A stretch of 64,000 bases of DNA from Nocardia acididurans. GTDB taxonomy: Bacteria; Actinomycetota; Actinomycetes; Mycobacteriales; Mycobacteriaceae. Positions 35,644-45,782 of this stretch are shown in pieces; position 1 is the first letter of the stretch; each line of letters begins with the position of its first letter. The notes under the pieces were generated by a model. The model was given only the letters and a program-made list of their open reading frames with translations. It was not told the origin of the DNA and made no database searches. The translations under genes and the position numbers were made by a program. The stretch covers positions 1-64,000 of the forward strand of contig NZ_JAERRJ010000013.1 in assembly GCF_016741815.1 (NCBI RefSeq). Direction: 5' to 3'.

Positions 35644-36648
35644 GTGACGGAACCGGTCGATCTGGGCGCGGCGGTCGCGGTGCTCGACAACGCCCAGTCG
35701 GTGACGGTGCTCTGCCATGTGCAGCCCGACGCCGACACCATCGGCAGCGGCCTGGCCCTGGCCCAGGTGCTGCATCGGCGCGGGGTGCCCGTCCGGGTGT
35801 CCTTCGCCGAACCCGCCGAACTCCCGGCCTCCATGCGCTCGCTGCCCGGCATCGAATTCCTGGTGCCGGCCGGTGCGGTGCCCGCCACCGTCGACGTCCT
35901 GGTTGCCGTCGACTGCGGCAGCGCCGGACGGCTCGGCTCGCTGCGTGACCGCCTCGACGGCGCTCGCACCACCCTGGTCCTCGACCACCATCGGTCCAAC
36001 ACCCGCTTCGGCATGGTCAATGTGATCGACGAATCAGCCGAATCCACAGCGGGTCTGGTGGCGCGCATCCTCGACGCCTGGGGTGAACCCATCGATCGCG
36101 GTGTGGCGCACTGCCTGTACGCGGGCCTGGTCACCGATACCGGCTCCTTCAAATGGGCGCGCCCCGGCTCACACGCCCTGGCCGAACGCCTGCTGGCCAC
36201 CGGCATCGACGGCGCCACCATCACCCGCACGCTCATGGACACCCACCCCTTCGGCTGGTTGCCCATGCTCTCGCGTGTCCTGGCCACGGCGCAGCTCGAG
36301 CGCACCGCCGCCGGGGGAGCGGGACTCGTCTACGTCTTCGTGCGGCAGGCGGATGTGAACGGCGTGCGCTCCGAGGAGGTGGAGAGCGTCGTGGATATCG
36401 TGCGCACCACCGCCGAGGCCCAGATTGCCGCTGTCTTCAAGGAATCCCGCACCGAGTCCGGGCACTGGACGGTCTCGCTGCGCTCCCACGATGCCGCCGA
36501 CGGCACGCCGGGCGTGGATGTGGCCGGGGTGGCCGCAGCGCTCGGCGGCGGCGGACATCGTTATGCGGCAGGCTATTCCGCCACCGGTGCGCCGGAGCCG
36601 CTCATTGCCGCCCTGCTCGCGGAACTCGGTTCACCCGCCGGGGCGTAG
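35644..36648 (+). CDS. DHH/DHHA1 phosphoesterase (NrnA/Rv2837c-like)
   Basis: The 334-residue protein carries the DHH motifs: H-x-x-x-D-A-D in HVQPDADTIGSGLALAQ, DCGSAGRLG and the name-giving DHHRSN. A DHHA1 domain ends with GGGGHRYAAGY. Its M. tuberculosis counterpart Rv2837c degrades nanoRNA, pAp and cyclic dinucleotides, and the gene sits next to rbfA there too. A manganese-dependent phosphodiesterase acting on short RNA or c-di-AMP products is expected. GTG start with GGAGGAGAG upstream. A short repeat region follows the stop. Confidence 0.92.
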   Translation: MTEPVDLGAAVAVLDNAQSVTVLCHVQPDADTIGSGLALAQVLHRRGVPVRVSFAEPAELPASMRSLPGIEFLVPAGAVPATVDVLVAVDCGSAGRLGSLRDRLDGARTTLVLDHHRSNTRFGMVNVIDESAESTAGLVARILDAWGEPIDRGVAHCLYAGLVTDTGSFKWARPGSHALAERLLATGIDGATITRTLMDTHPFGWLPMLSRVLATAQLERTAAGGAGLVYVFVRQADVNGVRSEEVESVVDIVRTTAEAQIAAVFKESRTESGHWTVSLRSHDAADGTPGVDVAGVAAALGGGGHRYAAGYSATGAPEPLIAALLAELGSPAGA

Positions 36649-36730
36649 TTCTCCGACGCGGGCGAGGCCGGGCGCGAACGTACGCATCCTGTCGGCTTCG
36701 GGACTACCGGTGGCGTGGAATCCGCTCCGC

Positions 36731-36798
36731 GCCACCGGATGTCGCGTACTCACGCCACCGGATGTCGCGTACTCACGCCACCGGATGTCGCGTACTCA
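36731..36798. repeat. Three tandem copies of a 23-bp unit
   Basis: The unit GCCACCGGATGTCGCGTACTCAC is present at 36731-36753 and 36754-36776; the third copy (36777-36798) agrees to base 22 and then differs. The third copy contains the stop codon of the MuiA-like gene. The exact identity suggests a recent expansion, which may vary in number between strains. Confidence 0.9.
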
Positions 36799-38388
36799 GT
36801 CGTGCAGGCCGTGGATGGTGACGCCCTTGGCGGCTTCGACGCGGTAGCCGAAGGTGATCACGGCCTCGGCCTGCGGATCGAGGTGGGCCTTCCAGGTGAC
36901 GATGCCCATCTCGTCGCGTTCGGCGGGGTCGGGTTTGGCGGTGGTCTCCTTGACCGTGATGGCGGCGTCGCGGGCGACCGGGAGGCGGTCGAGGACGGTG
37001 ACGTCGGCGGGGCGCTTGCCGTGGTTGCTGACGGTGATCGTGTATTCCAGTTCGGTGCGCCGGTTAGAGCCGAGGGTGGCCTTGGAGGCATTGCGGCGCA
37101 CCAGCTCTCGTTCGACGCGGATGCGATCGTCGACGCCGAGGGCCAGTTCTCGTTCCTCACCGGGCGCCCAGATGTCGAGATCGGTGGCGCCGACGAATTC
37201 GGCCTCGTGGAACAGTGACGCGCGCCCCGCCGGGAGGGTGTGCTCGGAGTTGTTCTTCGCGGTGGCGCGCAGCACCGCCTCGGGGGAACGGACCGGTGCG
37301 GTGACGTGGTCCAGGTGGACTTCGAGGTCCAGTGCGGTGATGACGGTGCGGTGCGCGCTGCCGTCGGAGGCCACCGCGATCGGGCGCAGGGGCGTATAGG
37401 TGGCGGCGGTGGCGCCCTGCTCGACGGCGGCGACGGATTCCCGTACCGGCGGCGGGGCGGCGGCCGGAGCCATAGCGGCGGGGGCGGGCATCGCGCGCAT
37501 GGCGTCCATCGCGAAATCGGCTGTGTCCTCGGAGCGTTCGGCGGCCGCACCGTAGGCGCCCGCCACGGACCTGCGGGCGCGGGCCTTCGGGCGGGGTGCT
37601 TCGGCGCTGACGAACCAGGGCGCCAGCTCCGGCACCTCCAGCCCCTGGGCGGGGCGGGCCGTGGACAGCTGCAGACGGCATTCCGGCCAATCCTCGCCGG
37701 TGTGCTGACGCACCAGCCCGAACCAGCGCAGTGCGAGCGCGTCGTCGGTGAGCCGCAGGTCGTAGCTGCTGTGCCAGCTCGCGGCCGGGACCATGTAGGA
37801 GACTTCCAGATTCGCGTCGGTGTTCTGGGTGGCCTCGACGGTGACGACTACCGCGAGGACATCGGCGCGGGTTTTGCCGCGCAGGTCGGCCAGCCGCCGC
37901 GCGATGGCCTGCTGCTCACGAATATGCTCCTGCCGCAACCATTCCCGCTCCCGGCGGGCGGTGTGCACGTTCGCGTACTGGGAGTCGAGGCTTTCGGTGA
38001 ACGCGGTGACCCGCTCCTCGCCCGCCTTGGCCAGGGCCTCGGCGGAGCGCCGCGCGAGCCGTTCCAGGAAGACGATGCGTGCGTCCGCCGCGCGGTCGGC
38101 ATCGCCGAGTTCGGCCAGCGCGTCGGCCAGTTCGCGGTTGCGGGCCTCGAGTTCGGTGACCTCTTCGTCGTGCGATTCGGTGTGCCGTTCGGTGACGACG
38201 TCCACGCCGAGAACCGTCAGCTCACCGTGTCCCGCGACCCGTACCGAATCGTGCACCAGCCCGAAAGGCAGTGGCGCCACCCGGATTCGATGCTCACCGG
38301 CGGTGAGCTCCGCCGTGCCCGAGCGGGTGACCCGCGCCCGGTCGGGATAGACGGTGACCGCGGTGATGGACGTGTCGAGTGTCGTCAT
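36796..38388 (-). CDS. MuiA-like (DUF4139/DUF4140) protein
   Basis: The 530-residue protein has a DUF4140 N-terminal region (TSITAVTVYPDRARVTRSG) and a long coiled coil (about residues 75-190, EVTELEARNRELADALAEL). A large beta-rich DUF4139 domain follows, ending VTWKAHLDPQAEAVITFGYR. A proline/alanine-rich loop interrupts it around residues 285-320. There is no signal peptide. Family members were named from a mucoidy inhibitor in Azotobacter; the molecular role is unknown. The stop codon lies in a tandem repeat, so the C-terminus may differ between strains. Confidence 0.82.
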   Translation of the reverse strand: MTTLDTSITAVTVYPDRARVTRSGTAELTAGEHRIRVAPLPFGLVHDSVRVAGHGELTVLGVDVVTERHTESHDEEVTELEARNRELADALAELGDADRAADARIVFLERLARRSAEALAKAGEERVTAFTESLDSQYANVHTARREREWLRQEHIREQQAIARRLADLRGKTRADVLAVVVTVEATQNTDANLEVSYMVPAASWHSSYDLRLTDDALALRWFGLVRQHTGEDWPECRLQLSTARPAQGLEVPELAPWFVSAEAPRPKARARRSVAGAYGAAAERSEDTADFAMDAMRAMPAPAAMAPAAAPPPVRESVAAVEQGATAATYTPLRPIAVASDGSAHRTVITALDLEVHLDHVTAPVRSPEAVLRATAKNNSEHTLPAGRASLFHEAEFVGATDLDIWAPGEERELALGVDDRIRVERELVRRNASKATLGSNRRTELEYTITVSNHGKRPADVTVLDRLPVARDAAITVKETTAKPDPAERDEMGIVTWKAHLDPQAEAVITFGYRVEAAKGVTIHGLHD

Positions 38389-38710
38389 GCGAACCAGCCT
38401 GCCTCGAGTCGGGCGATCGGGCTCGTGAGATGCGCCGGATCTCGCACCCGCGTCGGCGAGCCGCCCGTCCTACGGCGTGGTGCCGCAGGTCTTCCGACTG
38501 CCGATCGGCTGTGCGCGGATCTCACCGGAACGCGGGGTGGCCGGGCGGCCGCGGACTTCGTCCCGGCCCGGGGGTGCTCGCCGGCCTTTGCCGGAGCGGT
38601 CGGGTTGGACACAGTGCCCGTCGGCTTTGTGAGAGTGCACGTTGCCGGTTCGCCGGGGGCTTGCTGACATGGAGGGCGCTGCCGTGAACTATCGGAAGGA
38701 CGCAGCCCTC
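38389..38710. other. Intergenic region between MuiA-like gene and SDR gene
   Basis: No gene with convincing codon use, RNA gene or strong hairpin is seen in these 322 bp. It must hold the promoters of the two divergent genes. A GGAAGGA ribosome site for the SDR is near its 3' end. Confidence 0.5.
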
Positions 38711-39472
38711 ATGCAGATTCGCGACCATGTCGCCCTCGTCACCGGCGCCGCCTCGGGGCTGGGCCTCGCTACGGCACGCCGCCTGCTCGCCGATGGTGCG
38801 AAGGTGGTGCTGCTGGATTTGGCGGACTCCGACGGTGCGGAGGTCGCCGCGGAACTCGGTGACAGCGCGGTGTTCGCGCCCGCCGATGTCACCGAGGAGG
38901 ACGAGGTGGCCGCGGCGTTCGATCTCGCCGATTCGCTGGGCGCCCTGCGCGCGGTGGTGAACTGCGCGGGCATCGGGCTGCCGGGCCGAATCCTCAATGG
39001 CGACAAGGTGGTTCCGCTGCACGCCTTCCAGGTGGTAGTGGATGTGAACCTGATCGGATCGTTCAATGTGCTGCGGCTGGGCGCACAGCGCATGGCGCGC
39101 ACGGAAGCGCTCGGCGGTGAACGCGGCGTCATCGTCAATACGGCCTCGGTGGCCGCATTCGACGGGCAGATCGGGCAAGCCGCCTATTCGGCGTCGAAGG
39201 CCGCCATCGCCGGTATGACCCTGCCGCTGGCCCGCGATCTCGCCGAACATCTGATCCGTGTGGTCACCGTCGCCCCCGGCATGTTCGACACCCCGCTGCT
39301 GGCCGCCCTCCCACAGCAGGCGCGCGAATCCCTGGAGGAGCAGGTCCCGCATCCTCGCCGGCTGGGCGACCCCGCCGAATTCGCCGACCTGGTCGCGCAT
39401 ATCGTGGCCAACCCCATGCTGAACGGCGAGGTGATCCGTCTCGACGGCGCGATCCGCATGGCTCCGCGCTGA
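38711..39472 (+). CDS. Short-chain dehydrogenase, 3-hydroxyacyl-CoA dehydrogenase type II-like
   Basis: The 253-residue SDR has cofactor motif [14 protein letters not shown]-type segment VVNCAGIG, catalytic Ser in [14 protein letters not shown] and Y-x-x-x-K in [10 protein letters not shown]. The C-terminal [20 protein letters not shown] and [15 protein letters not shown] are typical of the HSD17B10/type II hydroxyacyl-CoA dehydrogenase group. An NAD+-linked oxidation of 3-hydroxyacyl-CoA is the best guess. The ATG at 38711 is chosen for the ribosome site and family length; the frame extends upstream without support. It is probably monocistronic. Confidence 0.86.
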   Translation: MQIRDHVALVTGAASGLGLATARRLLADGAKVVLLDLADSDGAEVAAELGDSAVFAPADVTEEDEVAAAFDLADSLGALRAVVNCAGIGLPGRILNGDKVVPLHAFQVVVDVNLIGSFNVLRLGAQRMARTEALGGERGVIVNTASVAAFDGQIGQAAYSASKAAIAGMTLPLARDLAEHLIRVVTVAPGMFDTPLLAALPQQARESLEEQVPHPRRLGDPAEFADLVAHIVANPMLNGEVIRLDGAIRMAPR

Positions 39473-39497
39473 ATCCGATCGGCGCATGCGGAACGAT

Positions 39498-39554
39498 CCT
39501 GTGTCCCGGCACGTCACGGCACGGCCCCCGCGCCCGGCGCCCACCTGTGTCCCG
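39498..39554. repeat. Direct repeat CCTGTGTCCCG upstream of a small HTH gene
   Basis: Identical 11-bp copies at 39498-39508 and 39544-39554 are spaced 46 bp start to start, close to four or five helical turns, directly before the 39574 start. They could be binding sites for the encoded protein. Confidence 0.4.
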
Positions 39555-39573
39555 CATCTGGAACACTTTCAGT

Positions 39574-39993
39574 GTGAGTGAGCGGATGGAACGGTTCCTG
39601 GCGTGGCGGGACCGGGTGGCCGGCGGTGACAGTGAGCGCGCGATCGCGGCGCGTATGGGCATCGGCAACAACCGGGTAGGCCGCCACCTGCGGGAAAGTG
39701 ATCCGCCCGTCGCCGAAACCGTCATCGACTTCGCCCGCGCCTACGGCGTCAACCCGGTCGACGGCCTGGTCGCCGCCGGCCTCATCCAGCAGGACGAAGC
39801 CCTGCGCGCCGCCGCCAGCGACCCCCTGCGCGCCGCCTCCCAGCTGCAGCTTCTCGACGAGCTCACCCGCCGTGAGAAGGAACGCCTGCGCGGCCCGCTG
39901 AGCACGCACGATCCGGAGCACTCCGCGGAAACGTCGCCGGGCCGCCGCCGCTTCCGCCGCGACACGACAGTCGGGAAGGGGCTGCTGACCTGA
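39574..39993 (+). CDS. Small DNA-binding-like (HTH) protein
   Basis: The 139-residue protein has an N-terminal helix-turn-helix-like segment (DSERAIAARMGIGNNRVGRH, residues about 18-37). A second helical part follows (VIDFARAYGVNPVDGLVAAG), then a basic disordered tail (RRRFRRD). Related Rhodococcus and Nocardia proteins are annotated only as hypothetical or transcriptional regulators. The GTG at 39574 is preferred over the ATG at 39586. Directly repeated CCTGTGTCCCG sequences lie upstream. A local or phage-derived regulator is possible; no partner gene is apparent. Confidence 0.65.
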   Translation: MSERMERFLAWRDRVAGGDSERAIAARMGIGNNRVGRHLRESDPPVAETVIDFARAYGVNPVDGLVAAGLIQQDEALRAAASDPLRAASQLQLLDELTRREKERLRGPLSTHDPEHSAETSPGRRRFRRDTTVGKGLLT

Positions 39994-40042
39994 GCGCGGT
40001 GCGCTCCGGCCGCAGCTCCCGCCGAAGGTTCGGGGCCGGCCG

Positions 40043-41911
40043 CTAGCCGGCTGGGCGGAAGCCGATCAGCTCGAGCTCCTGCCCGTCGTCGCAGTAGCCG
40101 AGGATCACACCGGGAGCCGGGACGAGTCCACTGGTCCGGCAGTACCCGGCCGTCTCCAGGAGCGGCTGTGGCTGCGACGGCGCGCCGTCCGTGCGACTCC
40201 ACGCCCGGATCTCGTCTCGGCCGTCCCCTGATGCGACCGTGTCGTTCGATGCCACCTGCACGATCTGCGTGCCCAGGAGGGCGATGTCGGTGTAGGCCAG
40301 GGTGCTCGGCAGGTCGGGGAGCTCGTACTTCGCCACGCCCGTGGTTCGATTCACCACGACATCGCGGGCACCGGCTCCCCGAACCCATTCGCGCGCAACC
40401 GCATCCGTGGTCTGCGGGTCGACGGCACCATAGCTGTCGACCCACTCGATCGGCGGGGCGGTGGCGAGCTCTCCGGGTGCGCCGATGACGAGCATGGTGG
40501 GGGTGGGCAGATTCCATTCGATCGCGACACCGGTGCGCAGCGGCTTCAGGTCGGCGGAGAATCTCGCCGTGCTGGTCTCCGCTGCCCGGGGAATCTCACG
40601 CCGTGCCACGACGGCCCCGGTGCGGGCGTCCAAAGCTGTTATCGCAGCGGATGGTTCGGCACTGTATCCGCACCAGTCGAAGGTGTAGACGGTGGTGGCC
40701 GTGACCACGGGCCGCACCCGGTGCGGCTGATGCGCGGCGCACTCGACTGCGGGCTCGGCGGTCCATGCCAGCGCGCCGGTGCGCGGGTCGTAGCCGCGCA
40801 ACTGATCCCGCCAATCGAGGACCAGCGCGGCGCCGTCGAGCGACTGCGTTCCCAGCTGCTCGTAGGCGCCCGCGTCGATGCCGAAATCCGAATTCCGCCA
40901 GAGGATTTCGCCGGTGACGGCATCGAAGGCGATCCATCCGGCGCGCCGCCACTGCGCGAGGATCACGCTGCCGCCGTCGATGGATGTCAGCGACCGTTCG
41001 ATGTAGCCGCCGCCGATCGGCCTGCCGTCGTCGCCGGTCCGCCGCAGGTAGTGCCAGGTCGGTGCGCCGGTGGCGCCGTCGTAGGCGGTGATCCCTGCCA
41101 CGGAGCTGACGACGAATCCGGTTCCCGCCGTGGTGAAGTCGCCGAAGAAGGTTTGTCCTCCGGCCCGGCCGGTCGCCGGGACCGATAGTCGATACTGCTC
41201 TACGCCGAGACGATCCGGTACCGCGGGTACGGCGACCCGCGCCGCGGTGACATGGTCGAGGTTGCGCCGATCGTCCCCCAGGTACTCGGTGCCGACGGCG
41301 ACCGCGCCCGAGACGACCAGTCCGGCGACAACCGCCACGGTGGCCGTGCGCCGGGGGATGCGGGCGAAAGCCGAAGGCTCCCCGGCGAGCCGGAGTACCA
41401 GCACGCCGCCGAGCGTCACGAGGACGCCTGCGGCGATGGCCGCGGGCAGGGCCGCGAACCAGGGGTGGTCGGTGCGCAACTCGTCCCAGGCCCAGGGCAG
41501 CCGATATTTCACCGCCAGGTACGGGAAGGTGAGAAGACCGCCCGCGCCGACCAATCCGACGATCGGTCCCCAGTCCCGGTAGCTGCCGTGGGGTGCCGCC
41601 AGGAGCACCGCGGCACAGACGATCAGCAGGAGCGCACCGGCCACCAGGGCGGCGGTGGCGAGCGTCTCCGGCAGGGCGGACAGATCGACGGACGGGCGGT
41701 CGGTGAGCCAGCCCTTCGTCCGCATCGACGCGCCGTCGAGCGGCCGTGATTCGGCGTACCAGCGGCTGTAGGCCGCGAGGAGCATGCCGCCCGCGACCAG
41801 CCCGGCGCCGAGCGCCCCCGCTGTCGGCACCCGTCGACGTGGAGCCCGTGCGGGCTCCGCTGAGTCTGTCGCGTCACTGGTCGCTGTGGCGTCGTCCGCT
41901 GTAGCGGGCAC
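40043..41911 (-). CDS. Membrane protein with PQQ-like beta-propeller
   Basis: The 622-residue protein has an N-terminal cytosolic tail and four predicted membrane helices (about residues 27-200, for example GALGAGLVAGGMLLAAY and LVAGALLLIVCAAVLL). The remaining part is a pyrrolo-quinoline-quinone-type propeller outside the membrane, with repeated blade signatures such as GITAYDGATGAPTWHY, IAFDAVTGEILWR and LRGYDPRTGALAW. No PQQ-binding residues or catalytic motif are apparent, so a binding or scaffold role is more likely than dehydrogenase activity. The GTG start at 41911 has a GGGAGGGG ribosome site. It is divergent from the carboxylic acid reductase gene. Confidence 0.75.
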   Translation of the reverse strand: MPATADDATATSDATDSAEPARAPRRRVPTAGALGAGLVAGGMLLAAYSRWYAESRPLDGASMRTKGWLTDRPSVDLSALPETLATAALVAGALLLIVCAAVLLAAPHGSYRDWGPIVGLVGAGGLLTFPYLAVKYRLPWAWDELRTDHPWFAALPAAIAAGVLVTLGGVLVLRLAGEPSAFARIPRRTATVAVVAGLVVSGAVAVGTEYLGDDRRNLDHVTAARVAVPAVPDRLGVEQYRLSVPATGRAGGQTFFGDFTTAGTGFVVSSVAGITAYDGATGAPTWHYLRRTGDDGRPIGGGYIERSLTSIDGGSVILAQWRRAGWIAFDAVTGEILWRNSDFGIDAGAYEQLGTQSLDGAALVLDWRDQLRGYDPRTGALAWTAEPAVECAAHQPHRVRPVVTATTVYTFDWCGYSAEPSAAITALDARTGAVVARREIPRAAETSTARFSADLKPLRTGVAIEWNLPTPTMLVIGAPGELATAPPIEWVDSYGAVDPQTTDAVAREWVRGAGARDVVVNRTTGVAKYELPDLPSTLAYTDIALLGTQIVQVASNDTVASGDGRDEIRAWSRTDGAPSQPQPLLETAGYCRTSGLVPAPGVILGYCDDGQELELIGFRPAG

Positions 41912-42009
41912 GCTCTCACCCCTCCCGAGCTGGCCTGTTGCCGATCGAACGTCGAGCCTAGTGGTGGGTGGTCCGCGTGCTGCGGCGGGGCGGGTGGCCG
42001 GAGATCTCT

Positions 42010-42015
42010 TGACAG
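42010..42015 (+). promoter_or_regulatory. Consensus -35 (TTGACA) upstream of the carboxylic acid reductase
   Basis: A perfect TTGACA lies 118 bp before the start codon. No good -10 is found at the normal 16-18 bp spacing, so use of this element is uncertain. Confidence 0.3.
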
Positions 42016-42132
42016 CGGGGTGGTTCGAGGTCGACCTTGAGATAGTTGGCATAGGTAAGTTAATTGGGCAGTGTGGCCGGGTGGCAGGTGGGTTCGGCTG
42101 TCACGGGCGATATCGGTCCAGGAAGGCCGGTC

Positions 42133-45100
42133 GTGGTGCGGGAATCGCGGACTGTGGGGCGTGAACGGCGGATTGCGGCCGCTCTGGCCGAGGAGCAGGT
42201 GCGGGCGACACTGTCCGAACCCGCTGTGGCCGAGGCGGTGCGGCGGCCGGGGTTGCGGCTCGGGCAGATCGTGGACACCGTCCTGACCGGGTACGCGGAG
42301 CGGCCGGCGCTGGCCTGGCACGCGGCGGAGACGGCGATGGACGGTGCGGGCGGCAGGGTGCGTCGGCTGCTGCCCGAGTTCGAGACGATGACCTACGGTG
42401 CGCTGCGGTCACGGGTGAGTGCGCTGGCCGCGGTGTGGGCCGACCTCGGCGACCCGCTCGCGGGAGGGGACGAACCGGCGGACCGCGCGCGGCGCGGTGC
42501 GGTGTCTCCGGGGGAGTTCGTGTGCACCCTGGGCTTTTCCAGCCCGGACTATGTGACCGTCGATCTGGCGTGCGCGCGCGTTGGCGCCGTGGCGGTGCCG
42601 CTGCAGCACAGTGCCGGTGTGGCGCAGTGGGTTTCGATCATCGCCGAGACCGAGCCCCGGGTGCTGGCCACCGGTCTGGAGCTGCTGGATCCCGCGGTGA
42701 CGGCGGTGCTCGACGGGTTCATGCCCGACCGCGTGCTGGTGTTCGATTTCCATCCGGAGGTCGACTCGCACAGAGCCGCACTGGAATCCGCGCGGCAGCG
42801 GCTGGCGGGGACCGGGGTGGTGGTGGAGACGCTGGGGGAGGTGCTGGAGCGTGGGCGGGCCTTGCCGGAGCCGCCGGTGTACGTGCCCACCGAGGATGCG
42901 CTGGCGCTGCTCGTCTACACCTCGGGGAGCACCGGGACGCCCAAGGGCGCGATGTACACCGATCGGCTGGCGGCGGCCTTCTGGCTGGCGGCGGTCGGGA
43001 TCCGGGTTCCCGCAATCACTCTCAACTACATGCCGCTCAGCCATGTGGCCGGCCGGCTCACCCTGTACGGGACGCTGGTGCGGGGCGGGACGGCGTACTT
43101 CGCGGGCGGCAGCGATATGTCCACGCTGTTCGAGGACTTCGCGCTGGTGCGGCCCACCGAGCTGGTGTTCGTGCCGCGCGTGTGCGAGATGGTGTTCCAG
43201 CGGCAGCTGAGCGAGGTGGACCGCCGTGTGGTCGCGGGGGAGGACCGCGAGCGGGCCACGGCGGCGGTGGAAGCCGAACTGCGGGATGGTCTTTTCGGCG
43301 GCCGGTACCTCACGGCGCTGTGCGCCAGCGCCCCGCTCTCGGCGGAGATGAAGGCGTTCGTGGAATCCGCGCTGGAGGTGGAGCTGCACGACGGCTACGG
43401 CTCCACCGAGGCGGGCGGCGGGGTGCTCATGGACAATCGGGTGCGCCGCCCACCGGTGCTCGAATACCGGCTGGCCGATGTGCCGGAGCTCGGATACTTC
43501 CGCACCGACAAGCCTTATCCGCGTGGGGAATTGCTGCTGAAGACCACGACCATGTTCCCGGGCTACTACAGGCGGCCCGAGATCACGGCGGAGATGTTCG
43601 ACGCGGACGGGTTCTATCGCACCGGTGATGTGGTGGCCGAACTGGAGCCGGATCACCTGGTGTACGTGGATCGCCGCAACAATGTGCTCAAGCTGTCGCA
43701 GGGTGAATTCGTGACGGTGGCCAAGCTGGAGGCGGTCTTCGGAACCAGCGAGCTGATCCGGCAGATCTTCGTGCACGGATCGGGCGAGCGGGCCTACCTG
43801 CTCGCGGTGATCGTCCCGGTGGCGAGCGCCGCGGGGATGGATCCCGTGGAACTGAAAGCGGCACTGACGGATTCCCTGCGGCGCATCGCCCGCGATGCCG
43901 GCCTCGAATCCTATGAACTGCCTCGTGATTTCCTGATCGAGACCGAACCGTTCACGGTGGACGACGGCCTGCTGTCGGGAATCGGAAAACTGCTGCGGCC
44001 CAACCTGACCGCCCGCTACGGCGCCCGGCTGGAACAGCTCTACGCCGACCTGGCCCGGCAGCAGGGCGACGAACTGCTCGCCCTGCGCCGCGCGGCTGCC
44101 GACCTGCCGGTGCTGGAGTCGGTGAGCCGGGCCGCGCGGGCGGTACTCGGCTGCGCCGCAACCGATCTGCGGCCGGACGCGCACTTCGCCGACCTGGGCG
44201 GTGATTCGCTGTCGGCTCTGTCGTATGCGACGCTGCTGCGCGAGATCCTCGGCGTGGACGTGCCGGTCGCCGTGATCGTCGGCCCCGCAACCGATCTGGC
44301 GGCCATCGCCGCGCACATCGTCGCCGCGCGCGAGTCGGACGGCCGGCGGCCGACGTCGGCAGCGATCCACGGGGACGGGCGGGTGCTGCGCGCCCGCGAT
44401 CTCACCCTGGACCGGTTCCTCGATGCGGACACCCTGGCCGCCGCCGCGGCGCTGCCCTCGGCCCCGCAGCCGCCGCGCACCGTGCTGCTGACCGGAGCCA
44501 ACGGATACCTCGGCCGCTTCCTGTGCCTGGAATGGCTGCGGCGGCTGCGTGATTCGAACGGCACCCTGATCTGCCTGGTGCGCGGCGCCGATGCCGAGGA
44601 TGCGCGCCGCCGTCTCGAGGCCGCGTTCACCGGCACGGATCCGGCGCTGCACGCGGAGTTCCAGGAATTGGCGAGGCATCGGCTGCGCGTGCTGGCCGGT
44701 GACATCGACGCCCCGAATCTGGGCCTGAGCGAGGCGGATTGGTCGGAGCTCGCCGAGACTGTCGACCTGATAGTCCATTCGGCCGCCCTGGTGAACCATG
44801 TCCTGCCGTACGAGCAGCTGTTCGGTCCCAATGTGCTCGGTACCGCGGAGATGATCAGGTTGGCGATCACCGTGCGCCGCAAGCCGATCAGTTATCTGTC
44901 GACGGTCGCGGTGGCCGCCGGGATCGATCCCGCCGAGTTCACCGAGGACGGCGACATCCGCGAGACAAGCCCCGAACGCGGTCTCGGCGACGGGTACGCC
45001 AACGGTTACGGCAACAGCAAATGGGCGGGCGAGGTGCTGCTGCGCGAAGCCCACGACCTGTGCGGCCTCCCGGTGGCGGTCTTCCGCTCCGACATGATCC

Positions 45101-45666
45101 TGGCGCACAGTGGTTTCGCCGGTCAGCTCAACCTGCCGGACATGTTCACCCGCCTGCTGCTCAGCGTGCTGGCGACCGGCCTCGCGCCCGGCTCGTTCTA
45201 TGCCACCGACCCGGCGGGCAATCGGCAGCGCGCCCATTACGACGGTCTCCCAGCCGATTTCACCGCCGCCGCCATCACCGAGCTCGGCGTCCGGGTCACC
45301 GCCGGTTTCGAATCCTTCGATGTGCTGAACCCGCACGACGACGGCGTCTCGCTCGACGAGTTCGTGGACTGGCTGATCGACCAGGGTCACGCCATCGACC
45401 GTATCGACGACTACGCGGAGTGGCGTTCGCGTTTCGACACCGCGCTGCGCGCCCTGCCCGACCGGCAGCGTCGCAATTCCCTGCTCCCGCTGCTGCACGC
45501 GTTCCGCCGTCCGGCCCCGCCGATTCGCGGTGCGGCCCTGCCCGCCAAGAAGTTTCACGCTGCCGTGCAGCAGGCGGGTCTCGGCCCGGCGGGCGATATC
45601 CCGCATCTGTCCCCGGAGCTGATCGCCAAGTACGCCGCGGATCTGCGGCTGCACGGACTGCTGTAG
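42133..45666 (+). CDS. car: Carboxylic acid reductase
   Basis: The 1177-residue enzyme has the three-part Car layout. The adenylation domain shows [31 protein letters not shown] and FYRTGDV. The thiolation domain carries the phosphopantetheine serine S692 in LGGDSLSAL. The C-terminal NADPH-dependent thioester reductase shows [15 protein letters not shown] and the YGNSKWAGE tyrosine-lysine pair. It reduces aromatic or aliphatic acids to aldehydes using ATP and NADPH, and needs a phosphopantetheinyl transferase for activity. The GTG at 42133 has AGGAAGG upstream and gives a length near the 1174 residues of the Nocardia iowensis enzyme. It is transcribed alone; PptT is encoded 15 kb downstream. 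Confidence 0.95.
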   Translation: MVRESRTVGRERRIAAALAEEQVRATLSEPAVAEAVRRPGLRLGQIVDTVLTGYAERPALAWHAAETAMDGAGGRVRRLLPEFETMTYGALRSRVSALAAVWADLGDPLAGGDEPADRARRGAVSPGEFVCTLGFSSPDYVTVDLACARVGAVAVPLQHSAGVAQWVSIIAETEPRVLATGLELLDPAVTAVLDGFMPDRVLVFDFHPEVDSHRAALESARQRLAGTGVVVETLGEVLERGRALPEPPVYVPTEDALALLVYTSGSTGTPKGAMYTDRLAAAFWLAAVGIRVPAITLNYMPLSHVAGRLTLYGTLVRGGTAYFAGGSDMSTLFEDFALVRPTELVFVPRVCEMVFQRQLSEVDRRVVAGEDRERATAAVEAELRDGLFGGRYLTALCASAPLSAEMKAFVESALEVELHDGYGSTEAGGGVLMDNRVRRPPVLEYRLADVPELGYFRTDKPYPRGELLLKTTTMFPGYYRRPEITAEMFDADGFYRTGDVVAELEPDHLVYVDRRNNVLKLSQGEFVTVAKLEAVFGTSELIRQIFVHGSGERAYLLAVIVPVASAAGMDPVELKAALTDSLRRIARDAGLESYELPRDFLIETEPFTVDDGLLSGIGKLLRPNLTARYGARLEQLYADLARQQGDELLALRRAAADLPVLESVSRAARAVLGCAATDLRPDAHFADLGGDSLSALSYATLLREILGVDVPVAVIVGPATDLAAIAAHIVAARESDGRRPTSAAIHGDGRVLRARDLTLDRFLDADTLAAAAALPSAPQPPRTVLLTGANGYLGRFLCLEWLRRLRDSNGTLICLVRGADAEDARRRLEAAFTGTDPALHAEFQELARHRLRVLAGDIDAPNLGLSEADWSELAETVDLIVHSAALVNHVLPYEQLFGPNVLGTAEMIRLAITVRRKPISYLSTVAVAAGIDPAEFTEDGDIRETSPERGLGDGYANGYGNSKWAGEVLLREAHDLCGLPVAVFRSDMILAHSGFAGQLNLPDMFTRLLLSVLATGLAPGSFYATDPAGNRQRAHYDGLPADFTAAAITELGVRVTAGFESFDVLNPHDDGVSLDEFVDWLIDQGHAIDRIDDYAEWRSRFDTALRALPDRQRRNSLLPLLHAFRRPAPPIRGAALPAKKFHAAVQQAGLGPAGDIPHLSPELIAKYAADLRLHGLL

Positions 45667-45782
45667 CTCTTCGCCGATGGTCGGCGAACTGGCCGTTCGG
45701 ATCAGCAGGCGGGCCGGTGCGCGCGCCGGGAGCGGCGCGTCGCTTGCCGAGGCGTGTCGGGCGCGTGTGTCAAGGTGGGCGA

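Noticed and set aside
36649-36795. CRISPR array at the 23-bp repeat
   Set aside because: The three copies are directly adjacent with no spacers and no cas gene is in the window.
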